DNA of 64,000 nucleotides from Dichetophora obliterata. Taxonomy: Eukaryota; Arthropoda; Insecta; Diptera; Sciomyzidae. Positions 1 to 10,130 of this stretch are shown here, piece by piece. Positions within the stretch are counted from its first letter, which is position 1. Every line of letters begins with the position of its first letter. Both the position numbers and the translations under genes were made by a program. Where the stretch lies: positions 184,839,496 to 184,903,495 of the forward strand of contig OY986436.1 of assembly GCA_963920525.1 (NCBI GenBank), written 5' to 3'. Under the pieces are notes generated by a model. That model saw only the letters and a list, made by a program, of their open reading frames with translations. It ran no database searches and was not told where the DNA came from.

Positions 1-60
1 GTAGCACAGCGAACACGCTCAAAAAACAGTCTCATCCGAAGAGCCCAGCACAAGTCGTCA

Positions 61-935
61 CAGCAGCAGCAGCAGCTCATACGTTCTCACCTACTCGTCG
101 TCACACGCTCACCTAAGCACCAATACTAGTGTACCGTCAAGCAGCTATCGCACTAATACAGCCACAAACGCTCCAACAACAACCAAAACGCAGCAGACAC
201 GGTCACTGCGTACAACAAAAGCAGCAGCGTAAACAACTAAATAACAATAACAGCAGCCGTAACAACAACAACAACCACAACCGCAACGAAAAGAGCAACA
301 ACAACAACAACGTCGGCAGCAACAACAACAACATCTACAACAACAACATTAATAAAAGCAACAACATTAACAACGCAAGCAGCGACGCCAACACAAGCAG
401 CGACGCCGACGCAAACAGCAACGCCGACGCAGGCAGCAACGCCAACGCAGTCAGCAACGTCGAAACAAACAGCGACGCCAACGCAAGCAGCGACGCCAAC
501 ACAGACAGCGACGCCAACGCAAGCAGCGACGCCAACACAGGCAGCGACGCCAACGCAAGCAGCGACGCCAACACAAGCAGCGACGCCGACGCAAGCAGCA
601 ACGCCGACGCAGGCAGCAACGCCGACGCAGGCAGCAACGCCGACGCAGGCAGCAACGCCGACGCAGGCAGCAACGCCGACGCAGGCAGCAACGCCGACGC
701 AGGCAGCAACGCCGACGCAGGCAGCAACGCCGACGCAGGCAGCAACGCCGACGCAGGCAGCAACGCCGACGCAGGCAGCGACGCCGACGCAGGCAACAAC
801 GCCGACGCAGGCAGCAACGCCAAGACAGGCAACGACGCCGACGCAGACAGCGACGCTGAAGTAAGCAGCGCCACCGACGCAAGCAGCGACGCCAAAGCAA
901 GCAGTGACGCCAGAAACAAGCAGCGACGTCAGTAA
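61..935 (+). repeat. CAG/CAA-rich tract and 18-bp GC-rich minisatellite
   Basis: Positions 61-380 are dominated by CAG, CAA and AAC triplets. From about 380 to 920 the DNA is an array of an 18-bp unit of the type GCAACGCCGACGCAGGCA, nearly perfect between about 598 and 790 and degenerate on both sides. Because 18 is a multiple of three and the unit lacks stops, several frames on both strands stay open. The plus-strand frame 129-935 would encode an Asn-rich stretch followed by Ser-Asn-Ala-Asp-Ala-Gly repeats. I regard these open frames as by-products of the array, though a low-complexity protein cannot be excluded. The array ends about 200 bp before the Gag start and may be host DNA or an expanded leader/LTR of the retrotransposon. 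Confidence 0.85.
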
Positions 936-998
936 ATCAGCGACTAAGGATTGGTATTTATTTATATACACTACACAATTAGCTTTTTAGCGGATGTA

Positions 999-1024
999 AA
1001 ACGATAAGCCGGCGCTTATCGTTT
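999..1024. repeat. Perfect 11-bp hairpin upstream of gag
   Basis: AAACGATAAGC is followed by the four bases CGGC and then by its exact reverse complement. It lies about 105 bp upstream of the Gag start. A Ty3/gypsy leader can hold packaging or dimerisation structures, but the role here is inference. Confidence 0.8.
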
Positions 1025-1128
1025 CACAACCGTAGGCACTACACTGCACGCTAGGCACACTTCAATTTTATTAATATTATTTTAAGAAATTTATTTGTAA
1101 TAAAGCTAGTATTCTTTAAAACAATACA

Positions 1129-2097
1129 ATGCAACGTACTCCTACTCGGTTATCCACCTCAGGAGACGGAGATAATCATTTAATTAATTTTGAGCCTCCT
1201 TTATTGAACCCTTTCGATGATTCATCATCTAACATTGAAGTTCATGCAACGTCAGTCAAACTCCCACAGTTCTGGACTGATAGTCCTGATGCATGGTTTA
1301 TTCATGCAGAATTCCAATTTCGATCTAAAGGGATTACCACTGACCAAACAAAGTATGAATATCTTGTGACTGCACTTCCACAAGAAGTCATAGTTACGGT
1401 ATTAGATTTCATACAACAACCACCTTCAACCAACTTGTATGAAGGTTTGAAGAAAGTTCTGATAAATAGACATACTTTAAGTGAGAACAAACGGTTCGAT
1501 AAGATGCTATCTGACACTGAGATGGGTGACCAAAAACCATCTCAATTTTACAGATCCTTGCTTCTTTTAGCTGGTTCAACAGTCAACAAAGACTTAGTTT
1601 ATAAGCTTTGGTTACGTAAACTACCTAAAAGTCTGAACATTGCTTTGACAGGATCTGGTCATAAGGAATTAGATGAGTTGTTATTACTCGCTGATAACTT
1701 GTGGGAGGTATTAGCAGAATCTGAGGTATCTGCAATCAAGAATAACTTTAATGTATCGAAACACATCTCTAATTCTAATGAGATAGCAAATATTACTAAA
1801 CATTTTACAGAACAAACATCTAAAATTTTTGAATGTTTTCAAAAACTCTCGCTTGATGTTGATGAACTTAAGAATCAACGTTTCAGTCGTCCAATTTCCA
1901 GAAGATTTAGTTCCAGAGGAACTTCAAGACGTCGATCGTCTTATAGGTCCTCTTCAGGTCAACGACCTTCCAATTGGGTATGTAAGTACCATTTCAGATT
2001 CGGTAAAAACGCACGTAAATGTGAGCAACCATGTGCATTTGTTCAAAACGACAACTTTTCACCACACAACATAACACAACACAATTCAACAAACTAA
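1129..2097 (+). CDS. Gag-like structural protein of Ty3/gypsy element
   Basis: This 322-residue protein would form the particle of the retrotransposon and bind its RNA. The first two thirds match the general pattern of insect gypsy Gag, with a [16 protein letters not shown] segment near residues 46-61 and a helical middle. The C-terminus is Arg/Ser-rich (about 255-280), followed by a zinc-knuckle-like motif Cys-X2-His-X9-Cys-X3-Cys. That C-H-C-C order differs from the usual retroviral CCHC and is the hallmark reported for the CsRn1 clade. The ATG at 1129 is the first one after the A-rich leader. The reading frame is uninterrupted. The last 22 codons overlap Pol, which lies in the -1 frame. 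I see no classical slippery heptamer in the overlap, so how Pol is expressed is open. Confidence 0.9.
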   Translation: MQRTPTRLSTSGDGDNHLINFEPPLLNPFDDSSSNIEVHATSVKLPQFWTDSPDAWFIHAEFQFRSKGITTDQTKYEYLVTALPQEVIVTVLDFIQQPPSTNLYEGLKKVLINRHTLSENKRFDKMLSDTEMGDQKPSQFYRSLLLLAGSTVNKDLVYKLWLRKLPKSLNIALTGSGHKELDELLLLADNLWEVLAESEVSAIKNNFNVSKHISNSNEIANITKHFTEQTSKIFECFQKLSLDVDELKNQRFSRPISRRFSSRGTSRRRSSYRSSSGQRPSNWVCKYHFRFGKNARKCEQPCAFVQNDNFSPHNITQHNSTN

Positions 2098-5000
2098 AAG
2101 ACTCTGTTGTCGCGACGACTGATAATAGACCCGTCATACATACACGTCGTCTTTTTGTATTTGACCCCTCTAGTAAATTAAATTTTCTTATTGACAGTGG
2201 AGCAGAGGTATCAGTTCTACCTTCCTCAAAATTCAAAATTTCAAACAAAAAATCAGATTTGGTATTACAAGCTGCTAATGGCACAGCAATCTCTACATTT
2301 GGAAAAAAATTATTGACACTTAATTTAAATTTACGACGTGAATTACCATTTTCATTTATTATAGCTGACATCTCCAAACCTATTATAGGTGCAGATTTCT
2401 TGACAAAATATGGCCTTCTTATTGACCTTAAACATAAACGACTCGTTGACCCTTTAACTAATTTATCTGTCAATACAATTTCAGCATTTTCTGAAACATC
2501 TTTACCTAAATTATTTACTATAGATAACAAGTATACACAATTACTCAAAAAATTTCCTTCTTTAATAACAGAACCCGATTACACAGCACCAATTAAACAT
2601 CACACTGTACATCACATTGTCACTGAAGGACAATTACCTTACACAAGACCACGACGTCTAGACTTGCCAAAGTTAAAAGTAGCTAAACAAGAATTTCAGT
2701 TCTTAGTTACTTCTGGTATTTGTAGACCGTCAAATTCTCAAACATCCTCTCCATTACACCTAGTACCTAAACGCGAGCCCAATGATTGGAGACCATGTGG
2801 CGACTACAGAAGACTTAACACAATTACAGTACCTGACCGATATCCATTACCACACATACATGATTTTTCTTTAAATTTACACAATACATGCATTTACTCA
2901 AAACTCGATTTAGTCAGAGCATATCATCAAATACCAATGGCACCTAACGACATACACAAGACAGCAATCACTACACCTTTTGGGATGTTCGAGTTCCTCC
3001 GTATGCCATTTGGCTTGAGGAACTCAGCCCAGACATTCCAGAGGTTCATTAATGAAGTGCTACATGGACTAGATTTTACTTTCGTATACTTAGATGACAT
3101 CTTGATTGCTAGTGAGACAGAAACACAACATTTCGAACATTTAACGCAAGTTTTTAGAAGACTCAATGATTACGGTTTAAACATAAAACCTAACAAATGT
3201 GTATTCGGAGTTGATAACATTGACTTTCTTAGCTACAACATATCTAAACACGGAATACGTCCGTCACAAGAACGTGTTAAATGCATTCAAGATTATCCAC
3301 AACCGGTAACAGTCAAACACATGCAAAAATTTATAGGTATGACAAATTACTACCACAGGTGCATTCCTAAACTCGCACACATGCTTGAATCCATTTATGA
3401 CATGGTAACAACAGCTTCGAAAACTAAAAGCAAACATTTACAGTGGACAGACACTACTTTACATGCATTTACAACAATCAAAGACAGTTTTGCCACGCAA
3501 ACACTTATTAACCATGTTAATAGTAAGGCACAACTGTCGATTGCTGTAGATGCATCCATTACCGCAATAGGTGGCGTTTTACAACAAGAACATAACAATA
3601 AACTTGAGCCTATAGCTTTCTTCTCTAAGAAACTTTCACCTGCTGAAACGAAATATAGTACATTTGACAGAGAATTACTTGCGATTTACTTAACTATTAA
3701 ACATTTTCGACACTTCCTGGAAGGTAACATTTTTACAGTTTTCACAGATCACAAACCTTTAGTTAATGCATTATCTTCTAAAACCGAACGTAGTCCTAGA
3801 CAAACACGACACCTTGAATACATAGCACAATTCACTAACACAATATTACACATTAAGGGTACAGACAACTCAGTAGCAGATGCACTTTCAAGATGCGAGG
3901 TAACAGAAGTTAGAACACCCGACCTTGATCTCAAACAATTACATCAGGAACAAATCATTGACACAGAACTCAAGAGCATAACAGACAAAACAACTTACAA
4001 GTTTGAACAAGTTGATATTCCGTTTTTAAACATAAAAATTTGGTGTGAAAATTCTACAAATAATACAAGACCATACATTCCCCAAACACTACGGAAAAGA
4101 GTTTTTGATCAAATACATAACATTTCACATCCAGGAACTAGAGGTACTAGACGACTAATCACACAACGATATTTTTGGCCTAACATGAACACACAAATAA
4201 ACAAATGGACTCAAGAATGTATTAGATGTCAAAAATCTAAGGTACATAGACACACTAAAACACTACCTCACAAGATAAACATTCCGAGCGGTCGTTTTGA
4301 ACATATTCATATTGACTTGGTTGGCCCATTACCGATTTCAAATGGTTACCGATATTTGTTTACCATAATTGACAGGAACACACGTTGGCCTGAGGTTTAT
4401 CCTCTTAAAGATACAAGGGCTAATATTATTGTTGACACGTTCCAAAGAGAGTTTATATCACGCTTTGGGGTTCCTCTGGAAATTACTTCTGATCGAGGAC
4501 CTCAGTTTACATCAACTACATTCAAAAATTTTATTACCAAATTTGGTTGCAAACACATCAAAACTTCAGCTTATCACCCACAAGCTAATGGGATGATAGA
4601 ACGTTTCCATCGTCAACTCAAAGCTTCTCTTATAGCGAGCAATAACCAAAACAATTGGTACTCAGAATTACCACTAGTTCTATTAGGGCTAAGATCCACG
4701 TTTAAAGAAGATGTTAAAGCATCCCCTGCTGAAATGGTTTATGGTCAAACACTCAGATTGCCAAGTCAGTTAGTCATTCCTAGTGAGCAAAAATTCAGTC
4801 CATCAGAAACTTTGTTCAAACTTAAAGATATTGTTGCTAATAATCAAGCACATATTTCACATCATAATCAGAATTTTAAACAATTTGTGCCAGAATCACT
4901 CAAAACTTGTGAGTTTGTATTTGTTCGCAATGACACTATTAAAAAACCACTTCAAGAGCCATACGACGGACCATTCAAAGTATTAGAAAAGTCTCCAAAA

Positions 5001-5183
5001 TTTTTTAAAATTCTTAAAAACAAAAATATTATAACGGTTAATATTGATCGAATTAAGCCAGCTTTTGTTAACATTAATGTTTCAAAAACACTTTTTAATG
5101 CAAATAAATCAGCTAAGACAGTTCATTTTAATTTATTAGCAAACACTGTAAGACTAATACCGAATTCTTTGGAGGGGGAATAA
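2031..5183 (+). CDS. Pol polyprotein (protease, RT, RNase H, integrase)
   Basis: The 1050-residue frame has no stop or frameshift. Domains in order: aspartic protease with [12 protein letters not shown] (Asp-Ser-Gly at about 55-57); reverse transcriptase with RMPFGL and the catalytic FVYLDDIL (YLDD at 353-356); RNase H with AVDAS, the Glu of FDRELLA and TDHKPL (about 504-577); integrase with an HHCC finger (His696, His700, Cys730, Cys733) and a catalytic triad Asp762, Asp821, Glu857 (35 residues between the last two); and a C-terminal GPF motif of the GPY/F type (about 980). All key residues are present, so this copy could have been active recently. Translation probably starts by frameshift from Gag rather than at the ATG given. 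No env follows; the stop directly abuts the LTR start. Confidence 0.95.
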   Translation: MCICSKRQLFTTQHNTTQFNKLKDSVVATTDNRPVIHTRRLFVFDPSSKLNFLIDSGAEVSVLPSSKFKISNKKSDLVLQAANGTAISTFGKKLLTLNLNLRRELPFSFIIADISKPIIGADFLTKYGLLIDLKHKRLVDPLTNLSVNTISAFSETSLPKLFTIDNKYTQLLKKFPSLITEPDYTAPIKHHTVHHIVTEGQLPYTRPRRLDLPKLKVAKQEFQFLVTSGICRPSNSQTSSPLHLVPKREPNDWRPCGDYRRLNTITVPDRYPLPHIHDFSLNLHNTCIYSKLDLVRAYHQIPMAPNDIHKTAITTPFGMFEFLRMPFGLRNSAQTFQRFINEVLHGLDFTFVYLDDILIASETETQHFEHLTQVFRRLNDYGLNIKPNKCVFGVDNIDFLSYNISKHGIRPSQERVKCIQDYPQPVTVKHMQKFIGMTNYYHRCIPKLAHMLESIYDMVTTASKTKSKHLQWTDTTLHAFTTIKDSFATQTLINHVNSKAQLSIAVDASITAIGGVLQQEHNNKLEPIAFFSKKLSPAETKYSTFDRELLAIYLTIKHFRHFLEGNIFTVFTDHKPLVNALSSKTERSPRQTRHLEYIAQFTNTILHIKGTDNSVADALSRCEVTEVRTPDLDLKQLHQEQIIDTELKSITDKTTYKFEQVDIPFLNIKIWCENSTNNTRPYIPQTLRKRVFDQIHNISHPGTRGTRRLITQRYFWPNMNTQINKWTQECIRCQKSKVHRHTKTLPHKINIPSGRFEHIHIDLVGPLPISNGYRYLFTIIDRNTRWPEVYPLKDTRANIIVDTFQREFISRFGVPLEITSDRGPQFTSTTFKNFITKFGCKHIKTSAYHPQANGMIERFHRQLKASLIASNNQNNWYSELPLVLLGLRSTFKEDVKASPAEMVYGQTLRLPSQLVIPSEQKFSPSETLFKLKDIVANNQAHISHHNQNFKQFVPESLKTCEFVFVRNDTIKKPLQEPYDGPFKVLEKSPKFFKILKNKNIITVNIDRIKPAFVNINVSKTLFNANKSAKTVHFNLLANTVRLIPNSLEGE

Positions 5184-5402
5184 TGTAGTGTTATCTTATT
5201 ATTACATTTTAATATTGTTTCAATTGTATGTAAAACACTTTGTTTTAAAACCACTTAGTTTTTAAGTTCTTTTTGTATTTTTTAGAATTAAGTTTTCATA
5301 TTTTAAATGTATAAAAATATTTCAAAATTTTTCATTTATCTAATAAATTATTCAAACATACGAACGTTATTATATTTCTCGTGAAACAATATAATTTCCA
5401 CA
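5171..5402 (+). repeat. Polypurine tract and candidate 3' LTR
   Basis: GGAGGGGGAATAA (5171-5183) is a typical plus-strand primer. The candidate LTR runs from TG at 5184 to CA at about 5402 (219 bp), is AT-rich and contains AATAAA-like signals (TAATAAATTA near 5340). No second copy is present in the window, so the right boundary is inferred from the adjoining Helitron end. Confidence 0.6.
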
Positions 5403-5408
5403 TATATA

Positions 5409-7244
5409 CTAGCTGAAACCCGGCGCGTTGCTGCCACTCTCCCTATTCAAACGCCCATAAAATGTTATCAGTTAAACAGCATGTCTAAATTGAGGTCAAA
5501 TACTGAATTCTGAGACTGTGCGACCTATATCCACAAAGCTATTCGATATAACAAATTTGGGTTGTATAGGAAGTGCCACTCTCTCTTCATCACCGCTAAT
5601 AGAATGTAATCAATTAAACTGGATGTCTACATGGAGGTCGAATACCGAATTCCAAAACTGTGCGACATATAACTCCAAAACTATTCGATAGCACAAATTT
5701 TGATTGTATGGGAGGTGCCACTCTCCTTTTCCCTACGCCCATAAAATTTTAGCAATGAAACTGCATGAGTACATTGAGGTCGAATACTGAATTTTGAGGC
5801 TGAGTTACCTATAACTCCAAATCTATTCGATATCGCAAATTTGGGTTAAATTGGAGGTGTCACGCCCCCCGACAAACTCTAAAAAATTTTATTAGTAAAT
5901 CTGCAAGCGTAAATTTTGGTCGAATACTGAGTTCCGACGCTGTGCGACCTTGAACTACAAAGCTATTCGATATCACAAATTTTCGTTGTATGGGAGGTGT
6001 CACTCCCCCTTGATCAACGCTCATAAAATGTAATCAATGAAACTGCATTGAGGTCCAATACTGAATTCCAAAGCTGTGAGACCTATAACCCCAATGCTAT
6101 TTGATATCTCTAATTTGGGTTAAATAGGAGGTTTCACGCCCCCTTGTCGTACACCCATAAAATGTAATTAATGAAACTGCATGTATAAATTGGGGCCGAA
6201 TACTGAATTCTGACGCTGATATTCAATATCGCAAATTTACGTTAAATGGGAGGTGCCAAGCCCCTCTTACCAATGAACATAGATTGAATCAATGAAACTG
6301 CATGTGTATATTGAGGTCGAATACTGAATTTCGGCGTTGTACGACTTATAACTCTAAAACTATTTGATAGCACAAAGTTGGGTTGTATGGGAAGTGCCAC
6401 TCCCCTTTGCCCTACGACGACAAAATGTAAGTATTGAAAATGCATGTATAAATTTAGGTCGAATACCGAATTCTTACGCTGTCAACCTATAACTTCAAAG
6501 CAATACGATATCGCAAATTTGGGTTGTAAGGGAGATGTCACGCCTCCCTGTCCAACGCCCATAAAATAAAACCATTGAAACTGCATGTGTAAATTGAGGT
6601 CAAAAACTGAATTCCAAAGATGAATTCCTATAACTTCAAAGCTATTCGATATCACAAATTTGTGTTGTATCGGAGGTGTCCCTCCCCCTTGTCCACTCCC
6701 ATAAAATTTCATCACAGAAACGGTACGTCTAAATTGTGGTCGAATACCGAATTTCTAAGCTGTGCGACCCATAACTCTAACTAAAGCTATTCGATAACAA
6801 CAATTTTTTATTTATATGTGGGAGGTAAAAGGGGGAGTGGCATTGCCCCTTAAACCATCTCGTACTCAAAGCAAAGCGTACTTACAAAATTTGAGCTCAA
6901 TCGGACCAATGGTTTCGAAGTATTTTGATATTTTCTTTAAAGTAGGCGAAGATGAATTGTGACCACGCCCATTTTTTCAAAGTTAATTATAGTTATCATA
7001 CGAACTTATTTACCAAATTTTAATTTCATACGACCAAAACCGTCTTAAATACAGCATTTTTATTGATTTGTGGGCGACAAAAGGGGGTGTGGTACAAAAC
7101 CTGCAAAGATACACACATGCAATTTCTTATGTGCACCCTCCACACAGACCCCAATCACCCCTGAAAATTTCATTGAAATCGGGCAAGCCGTCTAGGAGGA
7201 GTATGCGAACAGGTAGTTTTGCCACTTAATTTTATATATATAGA
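5409..7244 (-). mobile_element. Non-autonomous Helitron (DINE-like), complete by its ends
   Basis: On the minus strand the element begins TCTATATATATAAAATTAAG (5' end at 7244) and finishes GGGTTTCAGCTAG (3' end at 5409) followed by T. This matches the Helitron rule of 5' TC, 3' CTRR and insertion between A and T. A GC-rich segment (GCGCC) lies just inside the 3' end where Helitrons carry a hairpin, although here the stem is degenerate. No Rep or helicase is encoded. Most of the interior is a tandem array. Confidence 0.85.
5440..6840 (-). repeat. About ten tandem copies of a ~140-bp unit inside the Helitron
   Basis: The block GGGAGGTGCCACTCCCCCTT recurs in variant forms near 5570, 5711, 5851, 5994, 6126, 6248, 6390, 6530 and 6671, about 140 bp apart. 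Each unit also carries an ATTCGATATCGCAAATTTGGG block, an AAACTGCATGT block and a CGAATACTGAATT block. Central tandem repeats of this length are known from DINE-TR1-type Helitrons in Drosophila and can seed satellite DNA. Open frames at 6242-6445 and 6482-6715 on the minus strand arise from the repeat. Confidence 0.9.
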
Positions 7245-7662
7245 TATCAAAACAGTGGGCGCAAAAGTGGGCGTGGTCAATTTTTCTTTCAGTAAACACT
7301 TAAATTGGATTACTACGAACATTTAAAAAAAAATTATCCAAATCGGTCCAGCCGTTTTCCGATTTTAGATAAATTGAAAAAAGTGGGCGCAAAAGTGGGC
7401 GTGGTCAATTTTTCTTTCCGACAAAACTTAAATTGGATTACTATGAACATTAAAAAAAATTATCCAAATCGGTCCAGCCGTTTTCCGATTTTAGATAAAT
7501 CAAAAAAAGTGGGCGCAAAGTGGGCGTGGTCAATTTTTCTTTCCGTAAAAACCTAAGTTGGACTATTACGAACATTTTTAAAAAAAAATTATCCAAATCG
7601 GTTCAGCCGTTCTCAACTGATGCAATTACCAACGAACGACATTTGATTTTTATTTATATAGA
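7245..7662 (-). mobile_element. Helitron 5' fragment with three ~125-bp repeats
   Basis: A second Helitron 5' terminus, TCTATATAAATAAAAATCAA on the minus strand, ends at 7662. Inside are three direct repeats starting near 7254, 7381 and 7505, each with GTGGGCGTGGTCAATTTTTC and a TCCAAATCGGTCCAGCCG block. No 3' CTRR end belongs to it. The plus-strand open frame 7305-7556 is the translation of this repeat. Confidence 0.8.
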
Positions 7663-8032
7663 TTCAAGTAAATTTCGTTCATTTGTCGTATGACCATTTT
7701 TTTCCCTTTGTTATTGGTTGCGTGCTATTTTGATTGCTATTTCCAACAAAAATAGCGCGTATGTACACAATTTGAACTGCATAAAATTCATACATTTACT
7801 TTTCATATCAATTAAAATCAAATTTGCAAAAAAAAAATTTCCAATAGGTCCAAAACCCTTCACTCAAACACATATAACTCGACCAAATCAAAACATTTTC
7901 AAACAATTTTTTTTTTAAAACCATCTAGAGAACGTACCCTACAAAATGGTATCGGCAGATTTTTTTTTACCCAGCCGAACTCTCAAACACTCGTCACAAA
8001 CAGATTTGACAACATTTTTTTATATATATAGA
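7663..8032 (-). mobile_element. Third Helitron 5' fragment
   Basis: The minus-strand sequence starts TCTATATATATAAAAAAATG at 8032 and continues with a TGTCAAATCTGTTTGTGACG block. It has the same polarity as the two Helitron ends downstream of it, and only the innermost element keeps a 3' terminus. Confidence 0.7.
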
Positions 8033-8189
8033 TACTAGAGTGTATTGAAAATCTGACACCAATTCCAGTAACATTGCTCTCTTAGTTATCGCTACCAAAA
8101 CAAATCACAGCAATTGACTACGCTGAATGCGGCCAATTTTCGCTTTCTCATAGTTTTCAGATTAATTTTAAAAAGAAAATAACATAGTT

Positions 8190-9109
8190 TAAAAGAAATT
8201 TTAATCAAAATAATGGTTCTGTTCGTCAAACTTATCGTGCACTTCGTCCATTTTATGGCGTACATAATCGTCCTTCAGAGCTGCTAATTCGAAGAACAAT
8301 AGATCGTTTTCAGAACACATTTACTGTTACTGATAATGTGCATCCCGTGAGATGCCGAATAAAGCGCACTGAAGAATCTGTAGCCGCTGCACAGGAAAGC
8401 ATTGAAGATGATCCTAATCAATCAATTCGTCGCCGTTCTCAGCAACTGGGGTTGTGTCCTTCCACTTTATGGAAGATTTTACGAAAAGATCTTGGCTTAA
8501 AACCTTTCAAGATTTAACTTGTGCAGAAATTAAAGCCAAACGACCATCGTATGCGCCGTCAATTCGGCGAATGGGCTGAAGCACAAATTGATATTGATTT
8601 TGAATTTCCATGGAAAATTTTGTTTTCCGATGAAGCTCATTTTTGGTTGAATGGGTACGTAAATAAACAGAATTGTCGTATTTGGAGTGAGGAGAATCCA
8701 CAGGCTTTTGTCGAAAAACCATTACATCCACAGAAAATTACTGTTTGGTGCGCTTTATGGGTTGGCGGAGTCATTGCCCATATGTCTTCAAAAACGATGA
8801 TGGTCAGAATGTTACTGTCAACGGTGAACGGTATAACTTCAATTAGCTGGCATTAATCTTGCTGATATGTGGTTCCAACAGGACGGGACCACATGTCACA
8901 TAGCGGGCGCTACGATTGATTTACTCAAGGAATCTTTTGACGAAAAAATAATTTCACGAAATGGCCCAATTAATTGGCCCCCAAGATCGTGTGATTTAAC
9001 CCCATTGGTTTATTTTCTTTGGGGTTATGTAAAGTCCCTTGTCTACGTCGATAAACCACAAACAATTGAACACCTGGAAATTGAAGTGCAAATTTTCTCT
9101 AACCAGTAA
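8190..9109 (+). pseudogene. DD41D mariner-like (rosa-type) transposase, broken
   Basis: This encoded a cut-and-paste transposase of the Tc1/mariner superfamily. The N-terminal helix-turn-helix region (8190-8514, GSVRQTYRALRPF, RRRSQQLGLCPSTLWKILRK) is open until a TAA at 8515-8517 within what should be a continuous helix. The catalytic domain resumes at 8518 with FSDEAHFWLNG (first Asp). The frame is lost near 8800-8870. It resumes at about 8867 with MWFQQDG (second Asp) and WPPRSCDLTPL. Counting from the second Asp, the third acidic position falls 42 residues later, so the spacing is DD41D. That residue is Val here (LTPLVYFLWG), so the copy is catalytically dead besides being frameshifted. 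I could not define its terminal inverted repeats. Confidence 0.9.
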
Positions 9110-9111
9110 AC

Positions 9112-10130
9112 TCAAAAAGCACTGGGCCAATTTTTATTAAAAAAAAATATTTAAAATATCATATGTGTGTGCTATGGCATTACAAGGGGAATTTTCTTTT
9201 CGAAATTTTTATAATAATTATATTTTATGTATTAAAGTACCGTCACAGTGTGTAAAACATTAAAAATGAATTTATTTTTTTCGTTAGAATATGGTTATTT
9301 AAGAATACGTCTTAGAATACGTATATAAAATTTTAGAATAAAATATCAAATAGAAAAAAGTAATAACATATATTATATTCGTATGTTGCGTGATATTCAG
9401 TAACCTTAAAATCTTTAATCGCGTTTTTCTCGAAACAAGGTTCTTCTAGAGTTCTACTTGATCGATTTCGATGAATCTTGATTAATTGTGTTTCTTATAG
9501 ACTCTGTTAAGCACTAGACCTATAAAAAGCCAAAAACTTTTATATTTTTTTTTGTATGGCTGAAAGTTTCGGCAAAAAATGGGGTTTTTTGTAAATTTTT
9601 TTTCAACGGATGCCATTTTTGTATTTTGTTTTTCTTTTTATTTGCGTTGAGTGCTCAAGTACAACCCTTACCTCAAGAGTGCATTTTGATTTTGTACTTT
9701 CAGAAGCTTTGTAAATGATGGGACGAGAAGCCAATTGAACCATTTTATATACACGCTAATTTCAACGCCTTGTAGAAAATTAACAACAACTATAAGGACA
9801 AAAAAAAAATTTTATTTCCTAATGAATAATTCTCCATTGTTTAAAAATTTAAATCATTAAAATTAATAATACTATAAAAAAAATTAATAAAAAAGGTGTT
9901 TTTTATAGCTACACACTGTAATAGAACCTTTAGTTTTTTAAGAAAACATCCAGGTGCAACGCAATGCTTAAACGTTTTCGTTTAACGTGATTGTGTTGCG
10001 AGAGTTTCAAAAAGCTCCATTGTGCTCTGTTCTCTTCTCTTTTCGTGCTTAGCTAACACAGCGCAACAAAAACAACAAAAAAACAGATGAGCCGCGAAGC
10101 AAGGCGAAAAGTGAAATATATATACATATA
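9112..10130. repeat. Dispersed repeat, copy 1 (interrupted by a MITE)
   Basis: Positions 9112-9230 (AAAAGCACTGGGCC onward) and 9950-10130 (CAATGCTTAAACG, GTGTTGCGAGAGTTTC, AGCACAGCGCAACAA-like) match 37847-38120 in the same order. The two halves are separated here by the 9245-9919 element, but are nearly adjacent in the second copy. The GGGCCGATTGATATG block is also typical of Helitron bodies, so this may be a Helitron fragment. Confidence 0.7.
9245..9919. mobile_element. 675-bp TIR element inserted in the dispersed repeat
   Basis: It is bounded by ACAGTGTGTA at 9245 and its exact reverse complement at 9910-9919. The related repeat at 37850-38120 lacks this segment, which supports an insertion. 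The interior is AT-rich with no coding sequence seen. The TSD is unclear. Confidence 0.55.

Larger units (their letters stand above)
1129..5402 (+). mobile_element. Ty3/gypsy LTR retrotransposon, CsRn1-like, lacking a recognisable 5' LTR
   Basis: Gag and Pol are open and overlapping. A purine run just before the Pol stop, then TGTAGTG immediately after it, give the usual polypurine tract and LTR start. The 3' LTR candidate ends with ACA next to a Helitron terminus. The same LTR start is not present upstream of Gag, and I found no tRNA-complementary primer site beginning TGG with a recognisable tRNA match. The element may have lost its 5' LTR, or may have a long LTR that starts before the window and whose 3' copy is cut off at about 5402. 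There is no envelope gene. Confidence 0.85.

Noticed and set aside
129..971. Long overlapping open frames on both strands (up to 268 residues)
   Set aside because: They follow from a stop-free 18-bp repeat whose period is a multiple of three; no frame shows anything but the repeat.
1..1128. 5' LTR of the gypsy element
   Set aside because: No sequence matching 5184-5402 was found here, and no TGG-start primer site with a tRNA match.
7305..7556. 83-residue plus-strand frame
   Set aside because: It translates the 125-bp Helitron repeat and repeats itself.
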